Assembly (NCBI GenBank): GCA_015663215.1
Contig: DQSP01000252.1
Coordinates: forward strand, 1 to 13,758
DNA: 13,758 nt
Reading direction: 5' to 3'
From: Sulfurimonas sp.
Lineage (GTDB): Bacteria > Campylobacterota > Campylobacteria > Campylobacterales > Sulfurimonadaceae
Part shown: positions 1 through 8,578 of the stretch, piece by piece
Layout of the letters: every line of letters starts with the position of its first letter
Position numbering within the stretch: the stretch's first letter is position 1
Program-made: the position numbers and the translations under genes
The notes under the pieces: generated by a model
The model's input: only the letters and a program-made list of their open reading frames with translations
What the model was told of the DNA's origin: nothing
The model's database searches: none

Positions 1-1013
1 AGCAGATAGATGAAGAGGCAAATATGCCGTTTCTTCCAGGTGCTCGAATAACAAACTCTACAACTCGGTATACACTTCCTGAAAGCTTGCCCCAAGATAT
101 GAAAGAGGTAGATGAGCATATCCTTAAACCGGGACATAAAGAGCTACCTCTTGTTTTTATGACAGTACTTACTCAGATCTCTTTAGGTGGATTCCTTGCA
201 CTCTTTTTAGGAGATGTGATGAGCCTTTTTGGTTTTGAAGCAACGAACTGGATTATGGCTCTACTTGTGATGTTACCAGCGGCTTTAGGCCTGCCTCTCT
301 CAGCCCTGCATTTAGGTCGTCCATTTTTAGCACTTACTGCTATGAAAAACATAAAAACTTCATGGCTCTCACGTGAAGCTGCTGCACTTGGAGCTTTTGT
401 TGGTTTGATGAGTGGTGTTGCAGTGACATACTTTTTTGAAGTGAGTCATATCTTGCGTTTAGCCCTTGAGGGAGTGACCTTACTCGTTGGTGTTTACGGC
501 ATCTATGCACAAGCGATGATATATCGCATAAAAGCCCGTCCGTCTTGGGATAGAGTGACAACAAACTTCAAGTTTTTTGGTGTGGCTTATGTAGGAATCT
601 TTTTACTGGCATTTTTAAGCTCACTTTTAAGTTTAAGCGATGTAGTAATCCCTCTTATAGCTATGGGAATGTTGGGCGCTTTAGCACAACTTTTCTTTAC
701 ATATGAAGATACAAGAAGTTTAGATACCATAGAAGCGAACAAGTACCAGCTACAACGCACAAAAAGACTCTTAAATGAGAACTTTCCTAAGATTAAAATA
801 GGGCGCTTGATAAGTTTAGTGCTGAGTGGCGTTATCCTACCTCTTTTAGCACTTATTTTTGCGGGAAGTGGCTCTTTTGGACTGACATCGTTAGTGATGT
901 TTTTTGCCTTAGTTATAAGCTTTTTAAGTGAGATAAGTGATAGATTTTTATTTTATACCACTGTTGCACCTTTGGGTATGGCGGGTGGATTTTTTGTAGG
1001 AAAACAACGATGA
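1..1013 (+). CDS. DmsC-type molybdoenzyme membrane anchor, probably fused to an iron-sulfur (DmsB-type) domain; 5' end outside window
   Basis: The visible part is a polytopic inner-membrane protein of the DmsC/NrfD-like group, which passes electrons between the quinone pool and a molybdenum oxidoreductase through an iron-sulfur subunit. About eight hydrophobic helices follow one another from the ELPLVFMTVLTQ segment (42 residues after the ATG at 24) to the C-terminus. The SALHLGRP...SWLSREA stretch after helix 2 is typical of DmsC. The ATG at 24 is not a convincing start: the frame is open back to the window edge (QIDEEAN before it), and the following NMPFLPGARITNSTTRYTLP looks like the C-terminal tail of a DmsB-type ferredoxin subunit. 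I therefore treat this as the rear part of a B-C fusion. Its stop overlaps the narB start by 4 bases (ATGA), so the two are very likely co-translated partners. The anchor class is fairly secure; the fusion is an inference. Confidence 0.8.
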   Translation, partial: QIDEEANMPFLPGARITNSTTRYTLPESLPQDMKEVDEHILKPGHKELPLVFMTVLTQISLGGFLALFLGDVMSLFGFEATNWIMALLVMLPAALGLPLSALHLGRPFLALTAMKNIKTSWLSREAAALGAFVGLMSGVAVTYFFEVSHILRLALEGVTLLVGVYGIYAQAMIYRIKARPSWDRVTTNFKFFGVAYVGIFLLAFLSSLLSLSDVVIPLIAMGMLGALAQLFFTYEDTRSLDTIEANKYQLQRTKRLLNENFPKIKIGRLISLVLSGVILPLLALIFAGSGSFGLTSLVMFFALVISFLSEISDRFLFYTTVAPLGMAGGFFVGKQR

Positions 1014-3310
1014 TAGCAAAGATAAAAGATTTTTTAGGTTTTGATATAAAAGAGGCAAAGTACAAGCTCTCACATGATCCTATGTTTGGTATGATAAGTG
1101 ATGCAAATAAGCCTGACAAGTGGGTTTTTTCAACATGTGGTTACTGTGGTGTTGGTTGTGGACTCTACATCGGTGTCAAAGATGGTAAAGCTGTTGCAAC
1201 AAAGGGTAACCCTACTCACGGCGTTAACATGGGAACACTTTGTCCAAAAGGGCTCTCAGAACATCAGATGATAAACTCTAAAGATAGAATCCAAACGCCA
1301 CTCATCAAAAAGAACGGTAAACTCGAAGCGGCTTCTTGGGATGAAACCTTTACTAAAGTAAGTTCTGAGTTTAAACGCATCGCAAAAACTCATGGCGAAA
1401 AAGCAGTTGCAGTCATCGGAACGGGACAACTACTAACAGAAGAGTTTTATACTCTTGGAAAGTTTGTACAGTTAGGACTAAAAACGAATAACTTTGATGG
1501 AAACACTACTTTATGTATGGCTTCTGCTGTTATGGGTTATAAACAGTCGCTTGGAAGTGATGGACCAGTTTCTTCTTATGAAGATTTTCAACATGCAGAT
1601 ACTATCTTCCTTGTTGGTGCAAACATCGCAGATAATCATCCTATAATTACTCTTCACATAAACAAAAATCCAAACAAAAAAGTGATAGTTATAGACCCAA
1701 GAGCGAGTAAAACTTCACAGATGGCAGATGTTTTTGTGCCTATCAAACCACGTACTGACTTAGCACTTTATAATGGTCTCGCTTACATTGTTATGGAGCA
1801 GGGTTGGGAAGATGAGGGTTACATAAAAGCAAATACTAATGGCTATAAAGAGCTGAAAAAACATCTCCAAGATTACCCTCCTCAAGAAGTAGCAAACATC
1901 ACGGGAATAGATGTAAAAACACTCTATGAACTCGCTCGTGAGTTTGTTTCCAGTGAAGCTGTTATATCTGCATGGACTATGGGTGTAAATCAGTCTTTTA
2001 TGGGGACTGATACAGTAAGTGCCATCATAAATCTACACCTACTTACAGGTCACATAGGAAGAGAGGGGACAGGTCCTTTTTCTATCACAGGTCAGTGTAA
2101 CGCCATGGGTACTCGTGAGACAGGTTTTACTTCTAGTCTCCCAGGTTATAGAGGTTTTGGAGATGAGAAGGCTTTAAAAGAGTATGCAAGCATCGTTAAT
2201 GTACCAGAAGAAATAGTACCAACATCACGTGGATATAAATATGCTGAAATTATTGACGCGATAGATAAGGGTGAAATAAAAGCACTTTGGATAACAGCGA
2301 CAAATCCACTTGTAAGCTTTGTAAACCAAGAAAAACTTCGTAAAACTTTGGCTAAATTAGACCTTCTTGTAGTACAAGATGCTTTTTTTGGAGATACAGC
2401 ACAGATAGCAGATGTAATATTCGCAGCAGCTACTTGGGGTGAGAAAGAGGGTGTTTATACAAACTCTGAACGCCGTTGTAACCGTGCAAACAAAGCAGTA
2501 GAACCCTTAGGGGATTCTAAAAGTGACTTTGACATTGTAGTAGAGTTTTCTAAGTACTTTGAGGGTGTAAATGAGATGCTTTTTCCTTCATGGACAAAGC
2601 CTCGTGATGCTTTTGAAGAGTGGAAAAAAGTCTCTAAGGGGCAGTTGTGTGATTACTCAGGTATTGACTATGAACTGCTTGAGAGTGAAAATGGTATACA
2701 GTGGCCATGTAACGAAGAGAACCCTAAAGGTACGAAGCGTTTATACTCTCCTGACATGGCGTTTAGAACCAAAGATAAAAAAGCAAACCTAATCTGTGCT
2801 GATTGGTTTCCTATGGCAGAAGCGCAAACGTCAGAGTTCCCCGTCATACTTAACACTGGGAGAACGGTTGAGCAGTGGCACACTCGTACTAAAACACGAA
2901 GCATAGATATATTAAATGACTTAGCACCTGAAGCGTGGGTAGATGTAAACCCTAAAGATGCACAAAAACTTAAAGTAAAAAGTGGTGATACAATGGCACT
3001 CTCATCTGCTCGTGGGCGAATAGAAGATGTAGTTGTTCGTGTTACAGGAAGTGTAAGAGAGGGAAATGTTTTTGTACCTTTTCATTTTAACGAACAGCTT
3101 ATAAATACTCTGACAAATGAGAGTTTTTGTCCAAAGTCTGGAGAACCAAACTTCAAACAGACAGCTATTCAACTTCACTCTAAGGAAGTACCCGAGGGAC
3201 TTAGTATAAAAGAGACAGAGATAAGTGGAGAGATAGAGCATATTAAAACTACTTATGAGGGTATCAAAACTAGTGTGGCGTTTAAAGCAAAAGAAACAGC
3301 AAAAAAATAA
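1010..3310 (+). CDS. narB: Molybdopterin nitrate reductase catalytic subunit, NarB/NasA type (assimilatory)
   Basis: This enzyme would reduce nitrate to nitrite at a bis-molybdopterin guanine dinucleotide centre in the cytoplasm. At the N-terminus Cys43, Cys46, Cys50 and Cys78 form the 4Fe-4S site (CGYCGVGCG, then LCPKG). Cys169 in TTLCMASAV matches the Mo-ligating cysteine of NapA/NarB enzymes. The C-terminal dinucleotide-binding domain shows the family pattern RTVEQWHTRTKT...EAWVDVNPKDA and LTNESFCPKSGEPNFKQTA. The length of 766 residues fits NarB/NasA. There is no twin-arginine signal, which argues against periplasmic NapA, and no NasA-like extra 2Fe-2S or flavin domain at the C-terminus. 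The start at 1010 has AGGA at 998-1001, 8 bases upstream, and overlaps the preceding anchor gene by 4 bases. Formate dehydrogenase is the main alternative, but the residues around Cys169 favour nitrate. The natural electron donor is not shown by the sequence; the linked anchor suggests quinol. Confidence 0.85.
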   Translation: MIAKIKDFLGFDIKEAKYKLSHDPMFGMISDANKPDKWVFSTCGYCGVGCGLYIGVKDGKAVATKGNPTHGVNMGTLCPKGLSEHQMINSKDRIQTPLIKKNGKLEAASWDETFTKVSSEFKRIAKTHGEKAVAVIGTGQLLTEEFYTLGKFVQLGLKTNNFDGNTTLCMASAVMGYKQSLGSDGPVSSYEDFQHADTIFLVGANIADNHPIITLHINKNPNKKVIVIDPRASKTSQMADVFVPIKPRTDLALYNGLAYIVMEQGWEDEGYIKANTNGYKELKKHLQDYPPQEVANITGIDVKTLYELAREFVSSEAVISAWTMGVNQSFMGTDTVSAIINLHLLTGHIGREGTGPFSITGQCNAMGTRETGFTSSLPGYRGFGDEKALKEYASIVNVPEEIVPTSRGYKYAEIIDAIDKGEIKALWITATNPLVSFVNQEKLRKTLAKLDLLVVQDAFFGDTAQIADVIFAAATWGEKEGVYTNSERRCNRANKAVEPLGDSKSDFDIVVEFSKYFEGVNEMLFPSWTKPRDAFEEWKKVSKGQLCDYSGIDYELLESENGIQWPCNEENPKGTKRLYSPDMAFRTKDKKANLICADWFPMAEAQTSEFPVILNTGRTVEQWHTRTKTRSIDILNDLAPEAWVDVNPKDAQKLKVKSGDTMALSSARGRIEDVVVRVTGSVREGNVFVPFHFNEQLINTLTNESFCPKSGEPNFKQTAIQLHSKEVPEGLSIKETEISGEIEHIKTTYEGIKTSVAFKAKETAKK

Positions 3311-3378
3311 ATGCATAAAAAATAAACAATAAATGAGCCTCTTTTTAGATATAAATGGGTAAAATAGATAAAAAATGG

Positions 3379-3384
3379 TAGAAT
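3379..3384 (+). promoter_or_regulatory. Candidate -10 element (TAGAAT) for nirA
   Basis: TAGAAT lies in the 102-base gap between narB and nirA, 28 bases before the nirA start, which would give a leader of about 20 bases. No clear -35 hexamer is seen, only A/T-rich sequence upstream, as is common for housekeeping promoters in Campylobacterota. A second TATATAAG at 3391-3398 is possible but too near the start codon. I see no strong terminator or regulator site in the gap. The call rests on pattern only. Confidence 0.35.
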
Positions 3385-3412
3385 TCGAAATATATAAGCA
3401 GATGGATAGGGA

Positions 3413-5341
3413 ATGAAGGTATTAGAAAAAGCACATAAAGTTAGAAGTTACAAACTTAACAAGATTGAAGAACTTAAAAAACTAAAAACGCCACAAGAAG
3501 CATATGATAAGCTTGATGAGTATGCAAAAAATGGTTTTGATTCTGTTCCCGCAGAAGACAAATCATACTTTTTAAAATGTTTTGGTATCTACTATCGTCC
3601 TGCAACTCCAGAAAAATTTATGTTCAAGCTTCGTATACCGGGTGGCTTTATGACAGCACAACAGGCAAAAGTTATAGGTGAATGTTCACAAGAGTTTGGA
3701 CAAAATTATCTTGACTTAACAACTCGTCAGCAGATAGAACTACGTTACTTGAGTGTAGAGAGTCTACCCATTATTGTAAAGCGTTTAGATGCAGTTGGAT
3801 TATCAGGTCATCAAACTGGAGTGGATAATATTCGCGGTATTGTCTCAGACCCTTTTGATGACATGGCGTTTGATAATGTCTTACCTTCACATAAAACACT
3901 CTTGAAAATACAAGATATATTTTTAGGAAAACCCGAATGGATATCGACTCTTCCTCGTAAGTTTAACACTTCTATAACGGGAAATCTTTCAAATAGATGT
4001 AATGTTTATGGAAATGACTGCTGTTTTGTTTTAGCAAAAAAAGATGGTCGCTATGGTTACAACCTTTATCTCGGTGGCCGTGTTGGGATGCTTGCTAAAC
4101 GTTCAAATATATTTTTAAAAGATGAGGCTGAAGTTTTAGCTGCGTTTGAGTCTGTAGCAGATCTTTTTAGACGTTTTGGTTTTAAAGATAGTAGAAATAA
4201 AAATCGTCTCTATTTTCTTATAGATATGATTGGAATGGCAGAGATGGAAAAAGCAATTCGTGAAAATGCTAACATAGACTTCGCAAGTGCTGGAGAGACT
4301 ATGACAACTATGGACTACATAGAACCAGATCACGGATGTTTAGAACTTCGTGATGGAACGATGGCTGTTCATGCGGTTATTCCTTCTGGTATTTTTGAAG
4401 GAACTGCTTTAGTAAACGCGGCAGAGCTCGCAATGAAGTATGGAAATGGCGAACTGCATTTTGATATGGAACAGAGCTTTTACCTTATGGGTGTCAAAGA
4501 TATGCCAGCACTTTTAAAAGAGAGCTTTTTTGACAGGTATAAAAATATAGACACACCGTATAAAAATCATATGATAGCTTGTGCGGGAACTGAACACTGT
4601 CCTTTTGGTGTGATTGAGAACAAAAATGATGCTATTGCTATGGCTGATTATTTGGCAGAGGCTGTACCACTTGAGGGATGTCGTGTGAGAATGTACTGGT
4701 CAGCTTGTGTTAAAGGCTGTGGTGTTCATGGTTTAGGTGACATTGGTTTTGAAGGCTGTAAAGCTAAAGTAGAGGGTATAAATGAACATGGTGTTCATAT
4801 CTTCTTAGGTGGAAAACTTACAGGAGAATCGACTGAGGGTCATACTGTAGTAAAGTCCGTACCATTAAAGTATGCAAAGTTTTATGTAGAATCTCTTATG
4901 TTGGAGTACAAAAGACTTCGTAAAGATGGTGAAGAGTTTGAAGCTTTTCATACAAGAGTACTCAGTAACTACACAAGAGCAAAAATAGGCTTTGTTATGA
5001 TACTCCAAGCATACTTAAGAGCTAAAAATATAGAGATAGAGTGTGGCTTTGAGACAAATGTTATGACAGGAAAAAATGAAGAGTTTGAAGTCTTTGAACT
5101 TGGAAGAAAACTGTACTATCAGTTTACAAAAAAAGAGCCATACGATTCATATACACATTTTGCACCAACAAATAAGAGAGAAAAACTTCAAAATATCCGT
5201 AAATTAGTACCAGAGATAGATGAAGTAGTTGCAAAAATGTTAGAGTATATGCTCAACCCAAATGAGCGTCTTCGTGCTGTTGTTTTTTCTGAAATCATGC
5301 CATATGCACTTTTATATAGCATAAGTAAAAGTGATGATTAG
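3413..5341 (+). CDS. nirA: Siroheme/4Fe-4S nitrite reductase (ferredoxin-type NirA) with long C-terminal tail
   Basis: This cytoplasmic enzyme would reduce nitrite to ammonium with six electrons, finishing the pathway started by narB upstream. The 4Fe-4S/siroheme ligands are Cys390, Cys396, Cys432 and Cys436 (C-x5-C-x35-C-x3-C), almost the spacing known for plant NiR. A ferredoxin-like half-domain (KLRIPGGFMTAQQ, residues 72-84; DLTTRQQIELR, 101-111) and the HQTGVDNIRG loop (133-142) are typical. In LPRKFN, Lys183 and Asn185 align with the Lys/Asn pair of nitrite reductases; sulfite reductases carry a second Lys at the Asn position. At 642 residues it is longer than the usual 510-590. About 206 residues follow the last Cys, against about 75 in plant NiR, leaving roughly 130 extra residues with no new Cys cluster. 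The AGGGA before the ATG is too close for a good ribosome site, so GGA at 3404-3406 may serve. Sulfite reductase is the less likely alternative. Confidence 0.88.
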   Translation: MKVLEKAHKVRSYKLNKIEELKKLKTPQEAYDKLDEYAKNGFDSVPAEDKSYFLKCFGIYYRPATPEKFMFKLRIPGGFMTAQQAKVIGECSQEFGQNYLDLTTRQQIELRYLSVESLPIIVKRLDAVGLSGHQTGVDNIRGIVSDPFDDMAFDNVLPSHKTLLKIQDIFLGKPEWISTLPRKFNTSITGNLSNRCNVYGNDCCFVLAKKDGRYGYNLYLGGRVGMLAKRSNIFLKDEAEVLAAFESVADLFRRFGFKDSRNKNRLYFLIDMIGMAEMEKAIRENANIDFASAGETMTTMDYIEPDHGCLELRDGTMAVHAVIPSGIFEGTALVNAAELAMKYGNGELHFDMEQSFYLMGVKDMPALLKESFFDRYKNIDTPYKNHMIACAGTEHCPFGVIENKNDAIAMADYLAEAVPLEGCRVRMYWSACVKGCGVHGLGDIGFEGCKAKVEGINEHGVHIFLGGKLTGESTEGHTVVKSVPLKYAKFYVESLMLEYKRLRKDGEEFEAFHTRVLSNYTRAKIGFVMILQAYLRAKNIEIECGFETNVMTGKNEEFEVFELGRKLYYQFTKKEPYDSYTHFAPTNKREKLQNIRKLVPEIDEVVAKMLEYMLNPNERLRAVVFSEIMPYALLYSISKSDD

Positions 5342-5405
5342 TTTTAAATAATACTTTTTAGAACTAACGATTTTAAATCAAAGCAGATATAAAGAGATTT
5401 TTAAG

Positions 5406-5411
5406 TATAAT
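5406..5411 (+). promoter_or_regulatory. -10 element (TATAAT) of the pyrH operon promoter
   Basis: A perfect TATAAT sits 28 bases before the preferred pyrH start, in the 98-base gap after nirA. Transcription would begin near 5418 and leave a leader of about 22 bases containing AAAAAGG. No TTGACA-like -35 is present at the usual distance; the upstream sequence is T-rich tracts, as expected for a Campylobacterota housekeeping promoter. The rest of the gap shows only a weak A/T palindrome (5370-5380) and no GC-rich terminator. Confidence 0.55.
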
Positions 5412-5427
5412 TCACAGATTTTTATAA

Positions 5428-6150
<723 letters not shown>

Positions 6151-6155
6151 AAGGA
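6151..6155 (+). promoter_or_regulatory. Ribosome binding site of rpoZ (AAGGA)
   Basis: AAGGA lies 8 bases before the rpoZ ATG and directly after the pyrH stop codon. It is a strong Shine-Dalgarno match and fixes the start of this very small gene. Confidence 0.7.
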
Positions 6156-6163
6156 AATAATAG

Positions 6164-6385
6164 ATGAAAACAGAAGAATTAACAGCAAAAATATTAAAAA
6201 TGAATCCAAACATGGATCGTTATCAGTTAGCAATTGCTATATCTACGAGATGTGATGAATTAGAAAATGGTGCACAAAGTAAACTAAGTGTAAGTGCAAA
6301 CTCTGTAAAGTCATCTGATTTAGCACTTATGGAAATCGCAGAAGGTCTTGTTAGAGTTAAAGGCTTTGTTAATATCGAAAAGTAA
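6164..6385 (+). CDS. rpoZ: DNA-directed RNA polymerase subunit omega
   Basis: Omega is the small RNA polymerase subunit that wraps the beta-prime C-terminus and helps assembly; in proteobacteria it forms part of a ppGpp binding site. The product has 73 residues, normal for the short omega of Campylobacterota. The MDRYQLAIAISTRCDELENGA segment (about residues 17-37, shown here in part as its first residues) corresponds to the conserved RNAP-binding region of the family. A good AAGGA precedes the ATG. It lies between pyrH and the ppGpp synthetase gene, whose start follows the rpoZ stop by only 5 bases. The rpoZ-spoT pairing is widespread in proteobacteria and supports the assignment of such a short protein. 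Confidence 0.92.
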   Translation: MKTEELTAKILKMNPNMDRYQLAIAISTRCDELENGAQSKLSVSANSVKSSDLALMEIAEGLVRVKGFVNIEK

Positions 6386-6390
6386 ATCTT

Positions 6391-8544
6391 TTGGGATCAA
6401 GTAAAGTAGAGATTGAAAAAGTTAAACATCTTCATGATGTTGACTCTGCTATAAGTTACTTATACTCAAAAATTCCCTCCTCTGCTACCCTCGAAAAAGC
6501 ACTATTATTTTCTATTGAAGGTCATAAACTTCAGTTTAGAAAGAGTGGTGAAGCTTATGTAATACATCCTATCCTTGTCGCTTCTATTGTTGCTTCTATT
6601 ACAGACGATGAGTCTATGGCTATTGCTGCACTTTTACATGACATTGTTGAAGATACGAATACAACAATTGAAGATATTTTAGAACAATTTGGTAAAGATG
6701 TAGCACATCTTGTGGAGGGACTGACAAAGATAGATCTTATCCGCGATAATGAACTTGTCCCTTCAAATTCTGATGAAAGGCTCACTGCTTCAGCACTTAC
6801 TTTTAGAAAAATGCTCTTAGCAAGTATTGAAGATGTTCGTGTTTTAGTTGTTAAACTTTGTGATAGACTTCATAATATGTTAACACTCGATGCTTTAGCA
6901 CAACATAAACAGCAGCGAATATCAGAAGAAACATTGGTTGTATATGCCCCGATTGCACATCGTTTAGGTATCTCTGTTTTAAAAAATATGCTCGAAGATT
7001 TGAGTTTTTCTTACCTTTTTAAAGAAGAAAAACATCATATAGACAACTACCTTGATGCAAACTACCATGCTATTGAATTAAAGTTAAATGATTTTAAAGA
7101 AGCGATAACAAAATTACTCATACAAAATGGTTTTTGTGAAGATGATTTTGAAATTCTTTCACGTGTTAAACACCGTTACTCTATTTATCTGAAAATGCAG
7201 AGAAAAGGTGTGAGTATTGACGAAGTTTTAGACCTTTTAGCGGTTAGAATACTAACAAACGATCCTGTTAAATGTTACAATATTTTAGGATTGATTCACC
7301 TTCATTTTCGACCATTAGCTTCGCGTTTTAAAGATTACATAGCAGTTGAAAAAGATAATGGATACCAAACAATTCATACCAGTGTATTTTATAATACTGC
7401 GATTTTTGAAGTGCAGATCAGAACATATGAAATGCATAAAACAGCAGAGTTAGGAATAGCGGCTCACTGGAAGTATAAATCAGGAAATGACAAGATAAAG
7501 CTTGATTGGTTAGATAACTTACAGTATCAAGAAGAGTCAGTTGAAGATTTTTATGAGCTTATTAAAAATGATTTGTATAGTGAAGATATATCTGTGTTTT
7601 CACCAACAGGTGATGCATTTACTCTACCTCGTGGTGCCGTAGTCTTAGACTTTGCATATGCAGTACATAGTGAAGTAGGTAACAAGGCACAAGCTGCACT
7701 GATAAACAAAGTAAAATCATCTCTGTTAACGGAACTAAAAAATGGCGATATTGTTAAAGTAATAATTGCAGAGAATATGATTACAAGATGTTCTTGGATA
7801 GATGCAGTCAAAACAAGCAGAGCTCAGACGAATATGAAACTCAACTGTAATATGCGACTTCGTGATATAAATGAGAAGTATGCTGTTTATATTGTAGCAA
7901 CAGTTATGGGTTTAAATCCACATCGAATACAAGAGTGGTTTGTGGAAAACAAGTGTGAGCATACATCAAGTATAGCGTCTGATGTCGAAAGTTTCAAAAA
8001 TGTAATTCATAGATATGTTGCAGATATAAGTAAAAATAGTCGTTTTAAAGCTTTTATATCAAGACATAGATTTAAGATAAAACGTACACAGATAGCAGGT
8101 TTAGAAATATATGCAGCAAATAGTATAAATGATGTAGTTTTTGACTACTGTTGTCACCCAAAAACTGGTGATGAAGTTATGGGGTTTTTAGAGAAAAATA
8201 AAGTAAATGTTCACCATAAATTATGTAGTGTTGCAGCAAAAAAAATGAGTGAAAACCCCAAAATGGTTTTTGTAAGATGGGAACACCAAAAGCACTATAA
8301 ATATAACCTTATTGCATCATTACATAATGAAAAAGGTGCTTTAGCTGAGTTCCTTGCATACCTTGTAAAGTTAAATATAGATATACACTCAATCGAACTT
8401 GGTAAAGAGAGTGAAAATTACACGAAGTTTTGTGAATTAGGATTTGAATCTAAGGAAGCGGATATTAATGCACTACGCGTTAAAATAGAGTCAAAGATAA
8501 AAGTGATTCATTTGATTAGAACTGATGACGCTTATAAAAGTTAA
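6391..8544 (+). CDS. spoT: Bifunctional (p)ppGpp synthetase/hydrolase, long RSH protein
   Basis: This is the stringent-response enzyme that makes (p)ppGpp from ATP and GTP/GDP and also degrades it. The N-terminal HD hydrolase has RKSGEAYVIHP (50-60), His83-Asp84 with ED at 87-88, and CDRLHNM (157-163, Asp158). The synthetase domain has RVKHRYSIYLKM (257-268), RFKD (311-314), NGYQTIHT (322-329) and EVQIRT (339-344). RxKD, rather than the acidic ExDD of monofunctional RelA, fits a two-way enzyme. A TGS domain (about 399-458), a His/Cys-containing middle region and a C-terminal ACT domain (about 635-715) follow. In the FKDYIA segment the usual PK is EK (VEK, 318-320). The start is TTG at 6391; no in-frame ATG lies near, and only a weak GAAAAG precedes it, so translation may be coupled to rpoZ. 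The 717 residues match single long RSH proteins of Campylobacterota. Confidence 0.95.
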   Translation: MGSSKVEIEKVKHLHDVDSAISYLYSKIPSSATLEKALLFSIEGHKLQFRKSGEAYVIHPILVASIVASITDDESMAIAALLHDIVEDTNTTIEDILEQFGKDVAHLVEGLTKIDLIRDNELVPSNSDERLTASALTFRKMLLASIEDVRVLVVKLCDRLHNMLTLDALAQHKQQRISEETLVVYAPIAHRLGISVLKNMLEDLSFSYLFKEEKHHIDNYLDANYHAIELKLNDFKEAITKLLIQNGFCEDDFEILSRVKHRYSIYLKMQRKGVSIDEVLDLLAVRILTNDPVKCYNILGLIHLHFRPLASRFKDYIAVEKDNGYQTIHTSVFYNTAIFEVQIRTYEMHKTAELGIAAHWKYKSGNDKIKLDWLDNLQYQEESVEDFYELIKNDLYSEDISVFSPTGDAFTLPRGAVVLDFAYAVHSEVGNKAQAALINKVKSSLLTELKNGDIVKVIIAENMITRCSWIDAVKTSRAQTNMKLNCNMRLRDINEKYAVYIVATVMGLNPHRIQEWFVENKCEHTSSIASDVESFKNVIHRYVADISKNSRFKAFISRHRFKIKRTQIAGLEIYAANSINDVVFDYCCHPKTGDEVMGFLEKNKVNVHHKLCSVAAKKMSENPKMVFVRWEHQKHYKYNLIASLHNEKGALAEFLAYLVKLNIDIHSIELGKESENYTKFCELGFESKEADINALRVKIESKIKVIHLIRTDDAYKS

Positions 8545-8545
8545 A

Positions 8546-8551
8546 TATAAT
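8546..8551 (+). promoter_or_regulatory. Candidate internal -10 element (TATAAT) for tyrS
   Basis: A perfect TATAAT begins 2 bases after the spoT stop and would start transcription near 8558, giving tyrS a leader of about 20 bases with GGAG in it. It also argues against the TTG at 8561 as the start, since that would leave almost no leader. No -35 match is seen. Confidence 0.45.
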
Positions 8552-8578
8552 ACAGAATGATTGGAGAGTAAAGAAGAA

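Noticed and set aside
1010..3310. Assignment as periplasmic respiratory nitrate reductase NapA or as formate dehydrogenase
   Set aside because: There is no twin-arginine signal, no napGHBFLD neighbours, a NirA follows, and the residues around Cys169 match NarB/NapA rather than formate dehydrogenase.
3002..3316. A 104-codon open frame on the minus strand over the narB 3' end
   Set aside because: It is antisense to a well-supported gene, has a Cys/Phe/Ser/Tyr-rich composition typical of shadow frames, and matches no family I know.
3311..3378. Terminator around GAGCCTCTTTTT after narB
   Set aside because: The stem would be 3 base pairs with a one-base loop, which cannot form a stable hairpin.
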